Below the pieces are notes generated by a model, which was not told the origin of the DNA, ran no database searches, and worked only from the letters and a program-made list of their open reading frames with translations. A stretch of 64,000 nt of DNA from Dicyema japonicum (taxonomy: Eukaryota > Dicyemida > Rhombozoa > Dicyemidae). This document shows, in pieces, positions 46,978-58,108 of this stretch. The DNA is taken from positions 186,001-250,000 of the forward strand of contig RDEW01000010.1 of assembly GCA_011109175.1 (NCBI GenBank). Reading direction: 5' to 3'. Both the position numbers and the translations under genes were made by a program. Within the stretch, counting starts at the first letter, position 1. Every line of letters starts with the position of its first letter.

Positions 46978-48757
46978 TTAAGCTGAAACATTGAACCGCG
47001 TTGATTTACGAAGAATCTGTCCCACGTATTTGTCAGGAAGTCCGAGAGCCCTGAATTTAATAATTTTCTATAAACTTTAATTCCTCCAATTTTTCCATTT
47101 TTATTTTATTCACTCTTTCTTCGTGTCTCTTCTTTTCGTCCATAATTCTCTTCCCTTCCTTAAAGTACTCACATCTCCTGTTTATCATTTCCGTCTCCTT
47201 CTGTTTTATTTGTTGCCGGAGATCAAACGCATACTTCAGATTATTCTTCCTCCTCTCCTCACCCATTTGTCTCTCCTTTTCCACAAGCTCGGCTTGTTTT
47301 CTGATATTAGACAGATCACCTACCTGAGGGTCGTTTCAAATTGATGTCTCTCCTTTTGAGCCTCGATCGCAAGAGAACGTTCTTTCTGCCTCTTTTGGAC
47401 AGATCGAGCACGTGACAGATTCTCTTGGATTTGTTTTTGACGGAGAGCGTCAGCCAATTCCTTTTCTCTCCACCGTCGTTCGTTTTCTTCCTGCGCTCGT
47501 TTTGCCCGCAGATAATCGCGGTTCGCCTGCTCATCGATTGCCCTCTCTTGCATCCCCCGTAATCTGGACATAATTCGCCAAAAAACCTCGCCACCTCCAA
47601 TTCCTTCTCATACCTTAACTTTCTCGCCTTTTCTTGCTTTTCAGCTTCGAGTTCAGCCTTCTTCTTTTGATAGTCAATCATTTTCTGAACTTCCACTCTG
47701 TCCAACTCCTTCAGAAGTCTTCTTTTCTCCACCAGGTCCTCGTTAGCCTTGTTAAGCTCATTCTACAATAGTTCACAATTCATACAATGTGCTTCTGCCT
47801 TTCCACAGCCTTCTTATTCAAGGCATCGATTTCATCCTGAATAAGTCTCCTGTTATTTTCTTTAAGTCTCTGGTTGTCCTGATCCTTCTCCTCCAACTCA
47901 AGCAACCCAAATCAATACATAATTAGCACTTTTGTATTTGATTTTCCTTAATCTGATTGATTATTTCTGCTGCACCCAACTTTTTTCGATAATTCTTTGT
48001 TTGTCTATTTTTTCTTGTATTTTTATTCTGTTTACTCTTTCTTCCTCCATCATCTGGTCCAGTCTCTGAGACTCTTCTTTCATTTCCTTCTGTATTTGCC
48101 TCTTTTCCATTATTTGCAAATCCCTTATGGTCTGGCATTTCGCGTTCTCTATGATCTCGTTGATTTTCTAAGATCTCCTTTAATGTTTACCCTAATTTCA
48201 TCAATCTGTTCTAGTCTCTGCTTGTTCACTCTTTCCAGCAGGGAATTCATCTCCTGCTGATCCTTGTTTGAGAGACTATTCGAACTTTCGACAAGCACTC
48301 GTTCTTCGTCCAACTCTTTAAGGATTTTCCTCCTTTTATAGACTTGTTGCTATTTAGCGTAGTAGTCAAATCATACCTCTAGTGCATCCAATTCAGACTT
48401 TCTACGTTCTTCCAAGGCATCCTTCTCTTCTTTCGATAATACTTGGGCGGCAAACTTGATTCTTTCCAATTCGTTTCGGAGTACAATCACTGATTCGTCG
48501 CTCTTGGAAACTCTTGGAACACTAAACATGTCGAAAATTGTTACCAACACTAAGTTCCTGACCATATCCTTTGTTAGAACAGTCACCACATCTTTAACGG
48601 GTTCAGTTTTTAGGCGTTCCTTTCTTCTTTTAATCCGATCTGGTTCCCCGAATAGCATTTCATCCACTTGTGATTTATCCGCCACTTTCCGATATACACG
48701 ACTTCGTGATGACTGAGTAATTGTGCTTGCATTTGATCTTTCCATTGAAGCGGTCAT
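46978..48757 (-). CDS. CFAP45: Ciliary microtubule inner protein CFAP45
   Basis: CFAP45 binds inside axonemal doublet microtubules and supports ciliary beating. N-terminal landmarks are SRSRVYRKVADKSQVDEMLF (human has the same VDESLFG element), VTVLTKDMVRNL, then after a 27-bp intron VPRVSKSDESVIVLRNELER and IKFAAQVLSKEE. The middle is a long Glu/Arg-rich helix split by several tiny introns (48370-47320), including RLRGMQERAIDEQANRDYLR and AKRAQEENERRWREKELADA, as in the family. The C-terminus reads KKRHEERVNKIKMEKLEELK, then a 25-bp intron and ALGLPDKYVGQI, ending at 46978. The ATG may be at 48757 or four codons later. The identification is strong. Confidence 0.92.
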
Positions 48758-48881
48758 ATGTATCCTAGAGACTATTCTTGGTTTTAAAAATTTGATTTAT
48801 TTTATTTAATCAACTTATTAGTTTTATTTTTAATATTTTAAATTTAGATTATTTTTTATTAGATTTTCCTTAAGTTAATTT

Positions 48882-48990
48882 TTATGATGGCACAGTGGAA
48901 TAAGTTACGGAAAAAATGGTGTCCCTGGTTCGATACGATGTTTTGGGATTGATGAGTGACACCGTCATCAGTGTTTCATAACTCCGGAAT
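48882..48990 (+). mobile_element. tRNA-derived SINE
   Basis: A box gatggcacagtgg (48886-48898) and B box ggttcgatacga (48927-48938), then a tail with gtcatcagtg shared with the copy at 45690-45815. It lies in the 5' flank of CFAP45. Confidence 0.6.
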
Positions 48991-49254
48991 TGGACTGTCT
49001 TCTGGAACTCACACACAAACAAAAAAGAACGAGTCAAATTGACCACCTTATATCTCCACAATAGCAGATTGGAAGAAAAAGGCTGAGTTACTGTTCGAGT
49101 CAATGAGGGGGAGAAATTGTATTAAAAAGTTATAGAGGTGTGTGTGAAAAAACCCAGAGAACTAGCTGAAGACCTTTTTTACTAGTTTACATGGATAGCA
49201 TCGATTAGGTCATGTTTTTGGTTAATTTTGAAGTATTTTAAGAAGTTTTAAATT

Positions 49255-49350
49255 AGATGATGGCGCAGTATATAAGTGCCAGACAAAATCATGGTAGTTC
49301 CTAATTCGAATCTCGTTGCTGTACATTCTCACTGATGGCGATAATTAGGG
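49255..49350 (+). mobile_element. tRNA-derived SINE
   Basis: A box gatggcgcagtatataagtg (49259-49278), B-like box taattcgaatctcg (49302-49315), and a short tail with cactgatggcg. It is more diverged than its neighbour at 48882 but has the same order. Confidence 0.5.
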
Positions 49351-49439
49351 CGGTTTTTGTCAAAAATTCATATTTTCTATAAAATTGAGTGTCAAAAAGT
49401 CAAAATTTAAATTTGTTAAATTAAGTCAAGAACGGGTTT

Positions 49440-51120
49440 TATTTTTACGGAAAACACAATTAAATCAAAATTACTAATCGCGTATAAACTCTTCTCCTCT
49501 TAAAAGAGGTGTTGTTGACCTTATACCCATCCGTTTTCTCCTCACTCAGGTTACCTGGGACGTCATTAAACTGATTTTCTAATTCAACCAGGTGATTGGT
49601 TGCTGTAACCAAATCTTTCTTCATAGTGTGTACCCCATGTTTATACTCCACCAATATGCTCTCCAACGTCTTCTTGAGTACAACGGATTGAATGTATATT
49701 CTACTTGGAACATCGGTTCCCAAGTGAGATTTATAAGCTTTCGAAACGACACCGTCCCACGTTAGAACAACAGATATGACTTTAAGCACCATAAAGTAGT
49801 CTGAGCTTTCCAATAAATCGACTTAGCAACTTTTCTACTTAAGTGTGCTTAATAATCCTTGAGAACTAACTTCAATAAGTACAATTTCATTCTTCACTCT
49901 ATCGTAGACAAAATATCAGGTTTATTGAATTGCAGCGTGTAGCCATATGATCCACCAAATTTTTCGACCTCCTACAATGATTATATAATGAATATTTATC
50001 CGTCAAAACAGATTCGTCTTGAAGAAGACAATACAAAACCTCAGATCTCGGACTATTGTTTCCAATGATCAGCCACTCAGCGGATTCAACAACATACATA
50101 TTTTCATCTTTGCAACAATTATAAAGTGTAGAGTTGAGCGACTTTCTCCTGATACTTCCATCTCGAATTTCTGTTGATAGTCCTTGATGCGCTAATGATT
50201 ACTTGGGTGGGGGCCATTTTTTACTTTAAAGCATGGAATTCTGCGATTGTTGTCATATGTGTTTTCTTAGTTTTAAGGACCCGTATGATTCCATCTTTTG
50301 AGACAAATGCTGGACTTTCTTTCCGAATAAGCAAGGAATTGGTAAAAGTCCTCTCCCAAGTTTAGCACAATTAATATTTAATCTTTCCTTGTTATCAGAC
50401 TTTAAATTTACTTTATTCTCTGTTAAAATCTATTTCAACATCAACAGACTCAAATTCCTTCGATTCAATAAGCCAATGTAGTAATTGTAAAAAGACAAGG
50501 CATGCTCGTTGATTGCTTTAAATAGATTTGCAGCATTGAGCTTAGTATGCACCAATCTCACAGTCCTCTTCACATTTTCCGCGATTGCTCTCAAAACATC
50601 ATGCTTCATGACGTTGCTGGCATGATCTTCTAAAACTCCGAGGTAGCAACAGCCTTTATGTCTATCCAAAGATGTTGCATCTTCATACATTCCAGATTAG
50701 TATCAGACTTCTCAAAACTCCTCTTGAGCCAACCACACTGAAATACTCATCAATCTCATTCATCATCCTTACCATTGTATCTTCCTTCTCAGTAAATATT
50801 TTTAGATCATCAATAAAAAGTGATTGGTTGAATGCGTCAGCAATGATGAATTACTTTGGGATATAGACAGTTTTGGAAATTTAATGTTTAAAATTTTGCT
50901 TAAAAGATCCATGACTATCACAAAAAGCTGCAGAGATACCGACTCTCTTTGCAATATACCACGACCATCCCAATGCTTTACCTATATTTTTATTGATTTT
51001 TATTCTTCAAGTTTTTATATAAAATTCTTGCGTGCGATCATTTACCATTATACCTATTGTGATACCGAGTTTTGTTTTCTTTCTGTGAAAGTTTCCTGAA
51101 TTTTCTACAAAGTAAATCTC
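49440..51120 (-). mobile_element. LINE relic with FIDD-type RT
   Basis: Read downwards: RT motif B (QRESVSLQLFVIVMDLLSK, about 50940-50885), motif C (SLFIDDLKIFTEKED, about 50825), then YLGVLEDHASNVMKHDV (about 50650-50580), AINEHALSFYNYYIGLL (about 50510), a zinc-knuckle-like CRRSKNLVDHMATRC (49960-49920), and a C-terminal domain with LKVISVVLTWDGVVSKAY and VVLKKTLESI (49800-49650). Frames change several times. This RT type differs from the other LINEs here, so it is a fourth family. Confidence 0.75.
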
Positions 51121-52689
51121 ATACACCGATAGAAAGAATTTCTGATCCCATTCAAATACTTTTAATATCTTACCGACAATTGTATTCAGCGACTGACTCG
51201 TCGATTATCCGTCAGATAATTGAAGATGTATTTTGCGATAGATCGCGATAATTTTTTATTTCTGATATCATGCACCAGATGCATAAGTATTGAAAGTTAT
51301 ATTTCCTCTAGCTTGCGTTCTATACATTCTTTACAAATGTTTTATAAAATCGGAGGATAATTTAAAGACTTTGATTTTCTAATTTCTTCAATGAAGATCG
51401 AAAACAAAACCAATTGAAAAAAGGTGTTTTTATTTAAGAACTTTATTGTACTCATTTGCAGTCAGCATCAAATTACTAATCTGGATTTTATCAAAATGGC
51501 ATCTAAATATTTCGACTCTGCCCGGTGACGAGTGTGGATCTCGACATTCTTCAGTGTGATCGCCTCCTATGATCGGGTATTGTTTCTTATAGAGCGATAA
51601 AAAAACTCTCACCCATTTCCTACAGGGTCCTCCTACTTCTTTTTCCTCTATTCCCCCTTCTTCCAATTGGCTTAATAGTTGATTGATCGGAATGTTGAGG
51701 TAGAAGGTAGGTCTAATGACCGTGGTGTAGTTCTAATAGACTTAACCTCTCAAGATAGGTGTAACCTCATATCTCCTTTCGTAATGGATTCAGGGGACAT
51801 TATACCCGGCTTATCATCTGGACTCAAATTGGGAAACTTTTATAGATTTCATTGAAGGAATAAGGGAATGTAATTAAAAAATTATTTCATTTTATAGCAG
51901 CGTTTTTCAATTTTTTATGCGGACACGAAATAAAAAATAGTTTTATGGGACTTTTCCCCAAAGTCAGTGGAACACATTTTCTCCAAGCATCACGTCCATC
52001 CATACGTGCCATTATGGGAGCCTCCAGTGGAGTAGGGAAGAGAGATGTTCTTTTTTAACGGCTTGGTACTGAGGGTCTCCTGAGATGTTAGGGGATTAAT
52101 GGGGGGTTCGAGAGGATTTTATAAAAAATTAAAAAAAATTTAATCTTTATGTATTTTAATTTAAAACGAAAATTAATGATCCAAAAATAATCAAATAATT
52201 ATTATTGACATACAATTGATATTAACTGCCACCCCAAACATACAGCTTCTGACAGATAGACACATTTCTGGGGATTCCGTAACACTATCCAAGCTCACAA
52301 GACGAAAGAGAACAAGGGCGTTCATCCATCATGAAGCTAAGAAGACATTTTTAAAGATACGTAACAGCCTCAATCTTCCGATCAATTAACTTGGCTAATC
52401 TGTCACTGGAACAAGAATAATCAAGTATGAACTAAAATAATAAAAGCATTTATTCTTACAGCACATTTGATGATCAAAAAACTTATTGAAAATGGACAAT
52501 TCGCATAAAAATAAAGTCAGATTAAAAAAGTAAATTTGAGACTTTTCTAAATATCAATCCAAACAGAACGAGACAAGTCTACTATAATCACAACAATTAG
52601 GCCATAAATTGTTAACATTTTTAAATTTATTGACTTATTTCATAAAAAGTATTCGATTAACCAGAATGTGATACCATTATTATGGAAGC
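51121..52689. other. No confident gene
   Basis: One 78-codon minus-strand frame (51430-51666, with VRVFLSLYKKQYPIIGGDHT) cannot be assigned and may be part of the preceding retroelement. The rest is AT-rich. Confidence 0.4.
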
Positions 52690-53875
52690 AGGCAATAATA
52701 TGGCCAATACTAAAACCAGGAAGACCGAGACCCAGCATTTTTTAGACAGGTGTCACTACTATGTTCCATGTCAAAAATCTGAAGAGGCTTGTGCTCGGGA
52801 GAATAAAAGAATTTTTACCAGAGAGGCCTTTTCAACATGGAGTCAAAAATGAGAGATCTACGTCTACATACTTGCAAACATTGACCGACTTCATTCAAGT
52901 CGGATTCACAACCAAGCCGAGAGACTTTAAAACAGTGCTCTGCTCGATTGACATACATAAAGCTTTTAACTCAGTCTAGAGGAAGATTCTATCGAGAAAA
53001 ATATTTCAATCGGAGATCCCAGGGAAGCTAAACTTTGGATCACTAACTTCCTAAGTGGACTAAGGGGACGTGATTGCTGGAGTCTGAAATCAATTCACGG
53101 CTCCTCCCCAACGGAGTCCCACAAGGATCTCCTTTATCCCCTGCTCTGTTTAACCTCTTTCTGGCTGATCTCCCGACTCTTGAATCTGATAATGATGTTC
53201 TACTTTCCTATGCGGATGATATTGTGTTGGCTTCGCGAGATCAGGACATCCAGAAGGCCACAGAAAGAATACAAATTAACCTGGACAGGCTTAATGCTTG
53301 ATAATCGAAAACCGGCTCGTGGTGAATGCAGAGAAGTCGTCTACGTCACTATTTACCTTTTACAAAAGATTGGGAAGAAAGACAGTCACCTTGAAATTAA
53401 ACAAGGTCGGCATCCCTTTCAACAGATGTCAAAGGATCTTGGGTGTGACAATTGATATGCATCTCTGACACCACTTAGAAAACATTCTATTGAAATGCGA
53501 GAAGAAACTGAATGTATTGAAAAGTTCATCGGGAATATGGAAGAGTGGTACTCACCCAGTCTTGATGAACGTATACAAACAGTACATCTAGCCATGTTTC
53601 TCATATGCATGTGCCTCGTGGGACCGTCCATATCTTGGACAGATAAGAGGAAAATTGAGGAAATGCAAAAGAAGGCTTACAGAGTAACGGAGCGTTGGAT
53701 TTGTGAAGATCACCAAACCGGACCTACGACTATGGAGGCCCTCAAGAGACTATACTCCAGATCACGGGAAGGCAGCCCTGAACATTTAGGCAGCCATCCT
53801 GTACATTCATGCGCGCAGAAGGAAGAACACCTGGCAAAGATGAGGTATCTGATAGAATGAATCGGGATCAAGTGA
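52690..53875 (+). mobile_element. Jockey-like LINE, RT to C-terminus
   Basis: Plus-strand frames give RPFQHGVKNERSTSTYLQTL, motif A (VLCSIDIHKAFNSV, 52979), motif B (NGVPQGSPLSPALFNLFLAD, 53110-53165), motif C (LLSYADDIVLASRDQDI, about 53205) and a C-terminus ending in EEHLAKMRYLIE.IGIK with stop at 53875. The catalytic residues are present, but stops and frameshifts separate the blocks. The terminal motif joins this to the fragments at 16163 and 27775. Confidence 0.85.
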
Positions 53876-53994
53876 TTATTAGTTTGGTTTTAACGTGGTC
53901 TTGGGTTAAATAAATTAAAAAAAATTCATTAAAAATGCTTAAAACTAACATGAAATGAAATTATTTCAAAGATTCAAGGGTAAAACCAAACTAA

Positions 53995-54175
53995 CTAATT
54001 CAATGATCCCAACGTGTTCTCCAAGGAGTGAATGGTTTCCCGGTGGAATAAAGAGCTGAAACATTTAGAATGCTGGCCAGCCATTGGGTGTCTCTATGTA
54101 AGGTGGATCCGATAGAAGGAAGAGAAGTCTTCAATCAAGTGGCCACATGGCACCACGTAGCCAAGTGGATAAAAA
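53995..54175 (+). repeat. Dispersed repeat C, diverged copy 4
   Basis: Shares the left word aatgatccc, a central aaggtggatcc and the right-hand agtggccacatggcaccacg with the family at 12148 and 15943. The middle is diverged. Confidence 0.5.
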
Positions 54176-54189
54176 TTACTTAAACTTGC

Positions 54190-54726
54190 TTAATAAAAAT
54201 TCAGAATTAAAAAAAAATGTGATACGAGAATTTTGTTTGAGAATTTAGCATTTTATGATGAAAGAATAGAGTAGTTATAGCCCTAGGGTGAATTCTGCAT
54301 TTTCCATGAGAGAAATAACAAAGTAATATTCTTAAGGTGAAGTTGGCATTTTCTCGGAAGGAAATATCGTAGTTCTGTTCCTAAGGTGGTTTAATATATG
54401 AATCGAAGCATGTAATGCCATTTGAAACCATAATTATTCTTCTTGCATATCGATTATGAGCTAATATCTAATTTCTGTCGATAAGATTTTGAGAATATTT
54501 TTTACTGCACAAGAGTCATTAGGGAAATCAGAAATGCGAGTGTGACACGACTCAGATCCTAGGATACCTAAATTGTTTTCGAACCGGAAAGATCACATTT
54601 GTTTAAATCAAATCAAGATTTTTGAATATTTTATTAAATTTTGTTTTTAATTTAATTTATTCAAATTATATTGGAAATACATAATTCGAGCTAAAAGTTA
54701 ATAAATTTTCGTTGCTTAGTAAAATA
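54190..54726. other. AT-rich spacer upstream of CCDC81
   Basis: No coding signal was seen. The last 100 bases are very A/T-rich and probably hold the CCDC81 promoter. Confidence 0.4.
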
Positions 54727-56703
54727 ATGGAGGTCCCCGATAAAAGTTAATTTGCTTAAATAAATAGAACATGCTTGGAACAATTTGTCCACCTTTATAC
54801 TCGAAAAAATGAATAAGGGAAAGGTCATTTAATTAAATAATTTGAGGGAGTGGTTTTACCAAATCTAGGAACATTCACTTTTATTAATGATGCACGTGAC
54901 TCATCGGCGGAAGGCGAATTGAGGCCAATATTTATTCTGTCAGAAAAGATCTGCAATAATTTCAAAATCGAGTCAACCAAGTATAAGCCTGCTAGTAGTT
55001 TGGGATAAATTACAACAAGATGTGATTTCTGTTGAAATTAATTTCTCATGGCTTGCCGAACAGACTGGGTGTAGCAGAGATGACGCCCAGAAGGAAATCA
55101 AACGAATAATGAAGCGATTCAGCAAATCACTCGCAATCTCAAAAAACGTGGATCTCATTTTCAGTCGAATTGGGAAACTGCGAATCAGGAATTCAAAGTA
55201 CAAAATGAAGTTTTATAATTCGTTTTTGTGCGACGTGAACTACGACAAGAAAATAAACAGCGTATGACAATTTTCTAACTAATCAGCGACTCGGTACCTC
55301 AATCACAACAGCGACCAATTACTCCACGTGCGAAAATCCAGTGAGGACGGTCAAGTAATGAATGATTATGAAATAATAGGTCTCAGACAAATTCCATCGC
55401 TAGTCTAGCAGTCGAACCCCCATCGAGTAATTTTGCTACTCAATTTAAAGCCGTGAAAGTCCCCCAATCAACTGTTGACGTAGAATGCGGAGACAAAAGT
55501 CCAGCAGATGAACCCGATGTATGCCTGTTGTAACAAGTAGATCTTACCGGATTTCTCAAACAGTAAATCTCGGTTGTGCAGGCCATGTTTGGAGAAGTCA
55601 TTGTCTAAAAATGACGAATTTTTGAGAATGCAAGAAGACGGAGAGAACAAATCGATGAGGCTGAGTACTACAAGCATATCATGGAACAAAAGGAAGACTT
55701 TGAAAACACAAAGAGAGTACATTTGGACTTAACTAAACTAGAAAGTCGAAGCTTTAAAGAAAATTGAAAGTAAAAAAGTTGCAGCTTTTAATCTTGGGAT
55801 AGCGGAGGCGATTGGAAGTCTCAAAAAGAAGTCATTTTCGCTACAAAATTTAAATGTCGGCAATATTGAAAAACGTGGTACCATCAGCACTCCAACTGAT
55901 GACTTTGATGAGAAGAAAAGATATTTCGCTGATCTAAAAAACAGGTCCCTATTTTGTTGGAGTATTAGATATCCGACAATGTTGTGAGGAAAGCCAAGGA
56001 GAAGACTTTGAAGTTTACGGAAGAACGAAGTAATCTTTTGAAATTAGTGGAGGAGTTTCAACTTTGGTAACTCTAGAGTGGAGTTATTCAACAAAGAGCA
56101 GGAGAAAAAGAAGATAGAAGCAATGGGAGCTTACAAGACTGAGCTCGATCAGCAAGTGGAGAACAAAGTGAGGAAATCTAAGTAGTTAGGCCAAATATGA
56201 AGTCAAACAAGAAGAAAGGGATGAAATCCAGTCATACGTCATTTATCTACAAAACAAACGACATGATTTCTACAATAGAAAGATTGCTGAAAGGACGATG
56301 AAGGAGAATAATGAAGTCGTGAAGGCTGCGGAAAAACGGGCTTTGTTTGAAAAATCGACGAGACAAAAGGAGGAGGAAGAAATCATAAAAAATGCAAAGG
56401 ATAAGTATTTGCTGGTGTAACTTTAGCCTGAAGGACGAACATTTATCAAAATATTTGAAAAATGCAGCTATAAAAGAGCACAATGCACGAGAATGGATTG
56501 AAAAAACCCTCCAAAAACAGCAGAATGATATTATTTCGAGAAAAAGAGAGATTTGAAGCAAATACGTCATTATTATTAGATCAATGTTGTCAGTATAAAG
56601 GATGCGCTCGATGTATGAGATCTTTTAATAATAAACATCGAAAGAACTTCTTCCCCCATTTTAACACACAAACGGGGGAATGTATATCAGCTAATAAGGA
56701 CTA
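54727..56703 (+). CDS. CCDC81: CCDC81-like HU-domain/coiled-coil protein
   Basis: CCDC81 is a centrosome and cilium-associated protein with two bacterial-HU-like domains. Exon 1 begins MEVPDKK (54727). After a 22-bp intron (54746-54767) the frame reads WNNLSTFILEKMNKGKGVVL and, across a second tiny intron, PNLGTFTFINDARDSSAEGE, the first HU-like domain. A 25-bp intron leads to VISVEINFSWLAEQTGC, then FSKSLAISKNVDLIFSRIGK and LRIRNSKYKMKFYNSFLCDV, the conserved second domain. The middle (55600-56400) is a Lys/Glu-rich helix in several short exons, including AAFNLGIAEAIGSL. The C-terminus is LLLDQCCQYKGCARCMRSFN, equal to the family's terminal Cys-rich element, stopping at 56703. The exact central exon borders were not all resolved. 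Confidence 0.9.
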
Positions 56704-56804
56704 ACATAGTCTCACACAAATAATATATTCGTTTACAAATAAACAGTTTAACTTAATTTTTCTGAGTCTCACGTTTAAGAATAATTTAAACTCCAAGTTG
56801 ACCA

Positions 56805-57035
56805 GATAGTGGTTAGTGCTGTCGATTTCCTCATCGCTACCTAATTTGTCCTCTTCCTCATTCCTAGAGGCGTCATTGAATCCACCTAACCTTGGAGACA
56901 CCCAATGCCTGACTAGAAGCTAAAAAGGATCTCTATAATGGGGGAAACTTGGAAAGGACGTGATGCTGAGAAAGGATACGTTTTACTCCGACCGGGGGAA
57001 CTGGGTAAAACAAATTTCAAGCATATCCTGGGTTA
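56805..57035 (+). repeat. Dispersed repeat B, copy 1
   Basis: Shares gtggttagtgctgtcg-like start, the block attcctagaggcgtcattga, then cccaatgcctgactag and the closing gggggaactgggtaaaac with 60560-60830. The start resembles a tRNA D-arm, so a SINE is possible. Confidence 0.65.
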
Positions 57036-57135
57036 TTTGATAATTAATCAAGTGATTAATTGGTCAGTAGACTGAGTTGGTAACGTACTCGATTGCACGA
57101 AATGTCTAATGCGCTTAATGATATGTGAAAATCAT

Positions 57136-57695
57136 TTATTCCTTTTTTGTGAGCGTGGAAGAGGTGATGGACTTGGGAGATATAGAAACTAAATTTCTGA
57201 ACAGAAATGAATGAGGCAGTTTTGAATCTCGTCCAGCCAAATATTGAATCAACATATATATGTTAGAAGTTGTACTAGCAACTACTACATAATCATACAA
57301 ATAATAATCCAATAGATGAGGCAGGCCCGCACAAAGGATTGTTATACAGTCGACGAAAATGGAGCGATCAGCGTCATTAAAATGATACCACCATAGTAGT
57401 AGATTTCTGTCAATGGCGTCAAATTGACAGATCGTGGTTATGAGCGTTCTACGTGGCCACAAGATACGATTAAACTTTACACACGCCCTTACATACGAAC
57501 GTTCCAAGAACAGCTTTACTATCCTACAAGGTGCGTGCTTTAACCTGTTGGCGATAATTTTAACAAATTTTAAAACAATAATAAATTTTATTTTGTGCCG
57601 GCTATTATATTGTCTTTGTAAAGCACTGCCCAAACTGACCCCATTTAGAATGGCATCTTGTACAATGATTAATTCAAAGATACATTGCTATGTTA
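57136..57695 (-). CDS. Unidentified long minus-strand exon
   Basis: About 185 codons open from a 3' splice-like TTTAACATAG (57696) to a stop at 57136. The sequence begins QCIFELIIVQDAILNGVSLG and contains CVKFNRILWPRRTL, RNLLLWWYHFNDADRSIFVD and LLDYYLYDYVVVASTTSNIY. Two tiny upstream introns could add LRIYRKIDVYSFG, but that join is speculative. A frame of this length is rare here outside genes. A 97-codon plus-strand frame overlaps it at 57434-57727. I do not recognise the family. Confidence 0.4.
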
Positions 57696-57727
57696 AAAAT
57701 AACAGCATTGCTACACCAAAAGAGTAA

Positions 57728-58108
57728 ACTTAAAAAAGATATGAAGCTAACCATCGATCTTGCGATAAATACGAAGGCCTAATGCGTGTTTCAAGATTCA
57801 AATAATTGAAGGCAAGTTGACAAGAAATGTTTAACAAAAATAGAACAAGCCAATGTCGCTTCTGATATAGCAAGCTATGAACTCAGCTGAATGGGTGGCA
57901 GTCTAGAAACAAGCAATTTCAGCACAAAACCACGCACAAATTCCAAGTCAAAACCTCGGAGGCTCAGGACCCAAATGGCGTCCATTAGTACGCGAATCGT
58001 TGATATCAAAATGAGGAGAGCCAAAAAGAGCGATTGCTAAATGAGCGTATTTCCATACAAACCGTAGGAGAATAATTACTGATTTATGATTAATAAATGA
58101 TACAATCA
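57728..58108. other. No confident gene
   Basis: A basic plus-strand frame at about 57908-58038 (KPRTNSKSKPRRLRTQMASI) and possible upstream exons of the 57136 frame on the minus strand compete. Neither can be confirmed. Confidence 0.35.

Noticed and set aside
57058-57120. tRNA-like stretch (cagtagactgagttggtaac)
   Set aside because: It resembles a D-arm, but no T-arm or B box follows at a suitable distance and no cloverleaf can be drawn.
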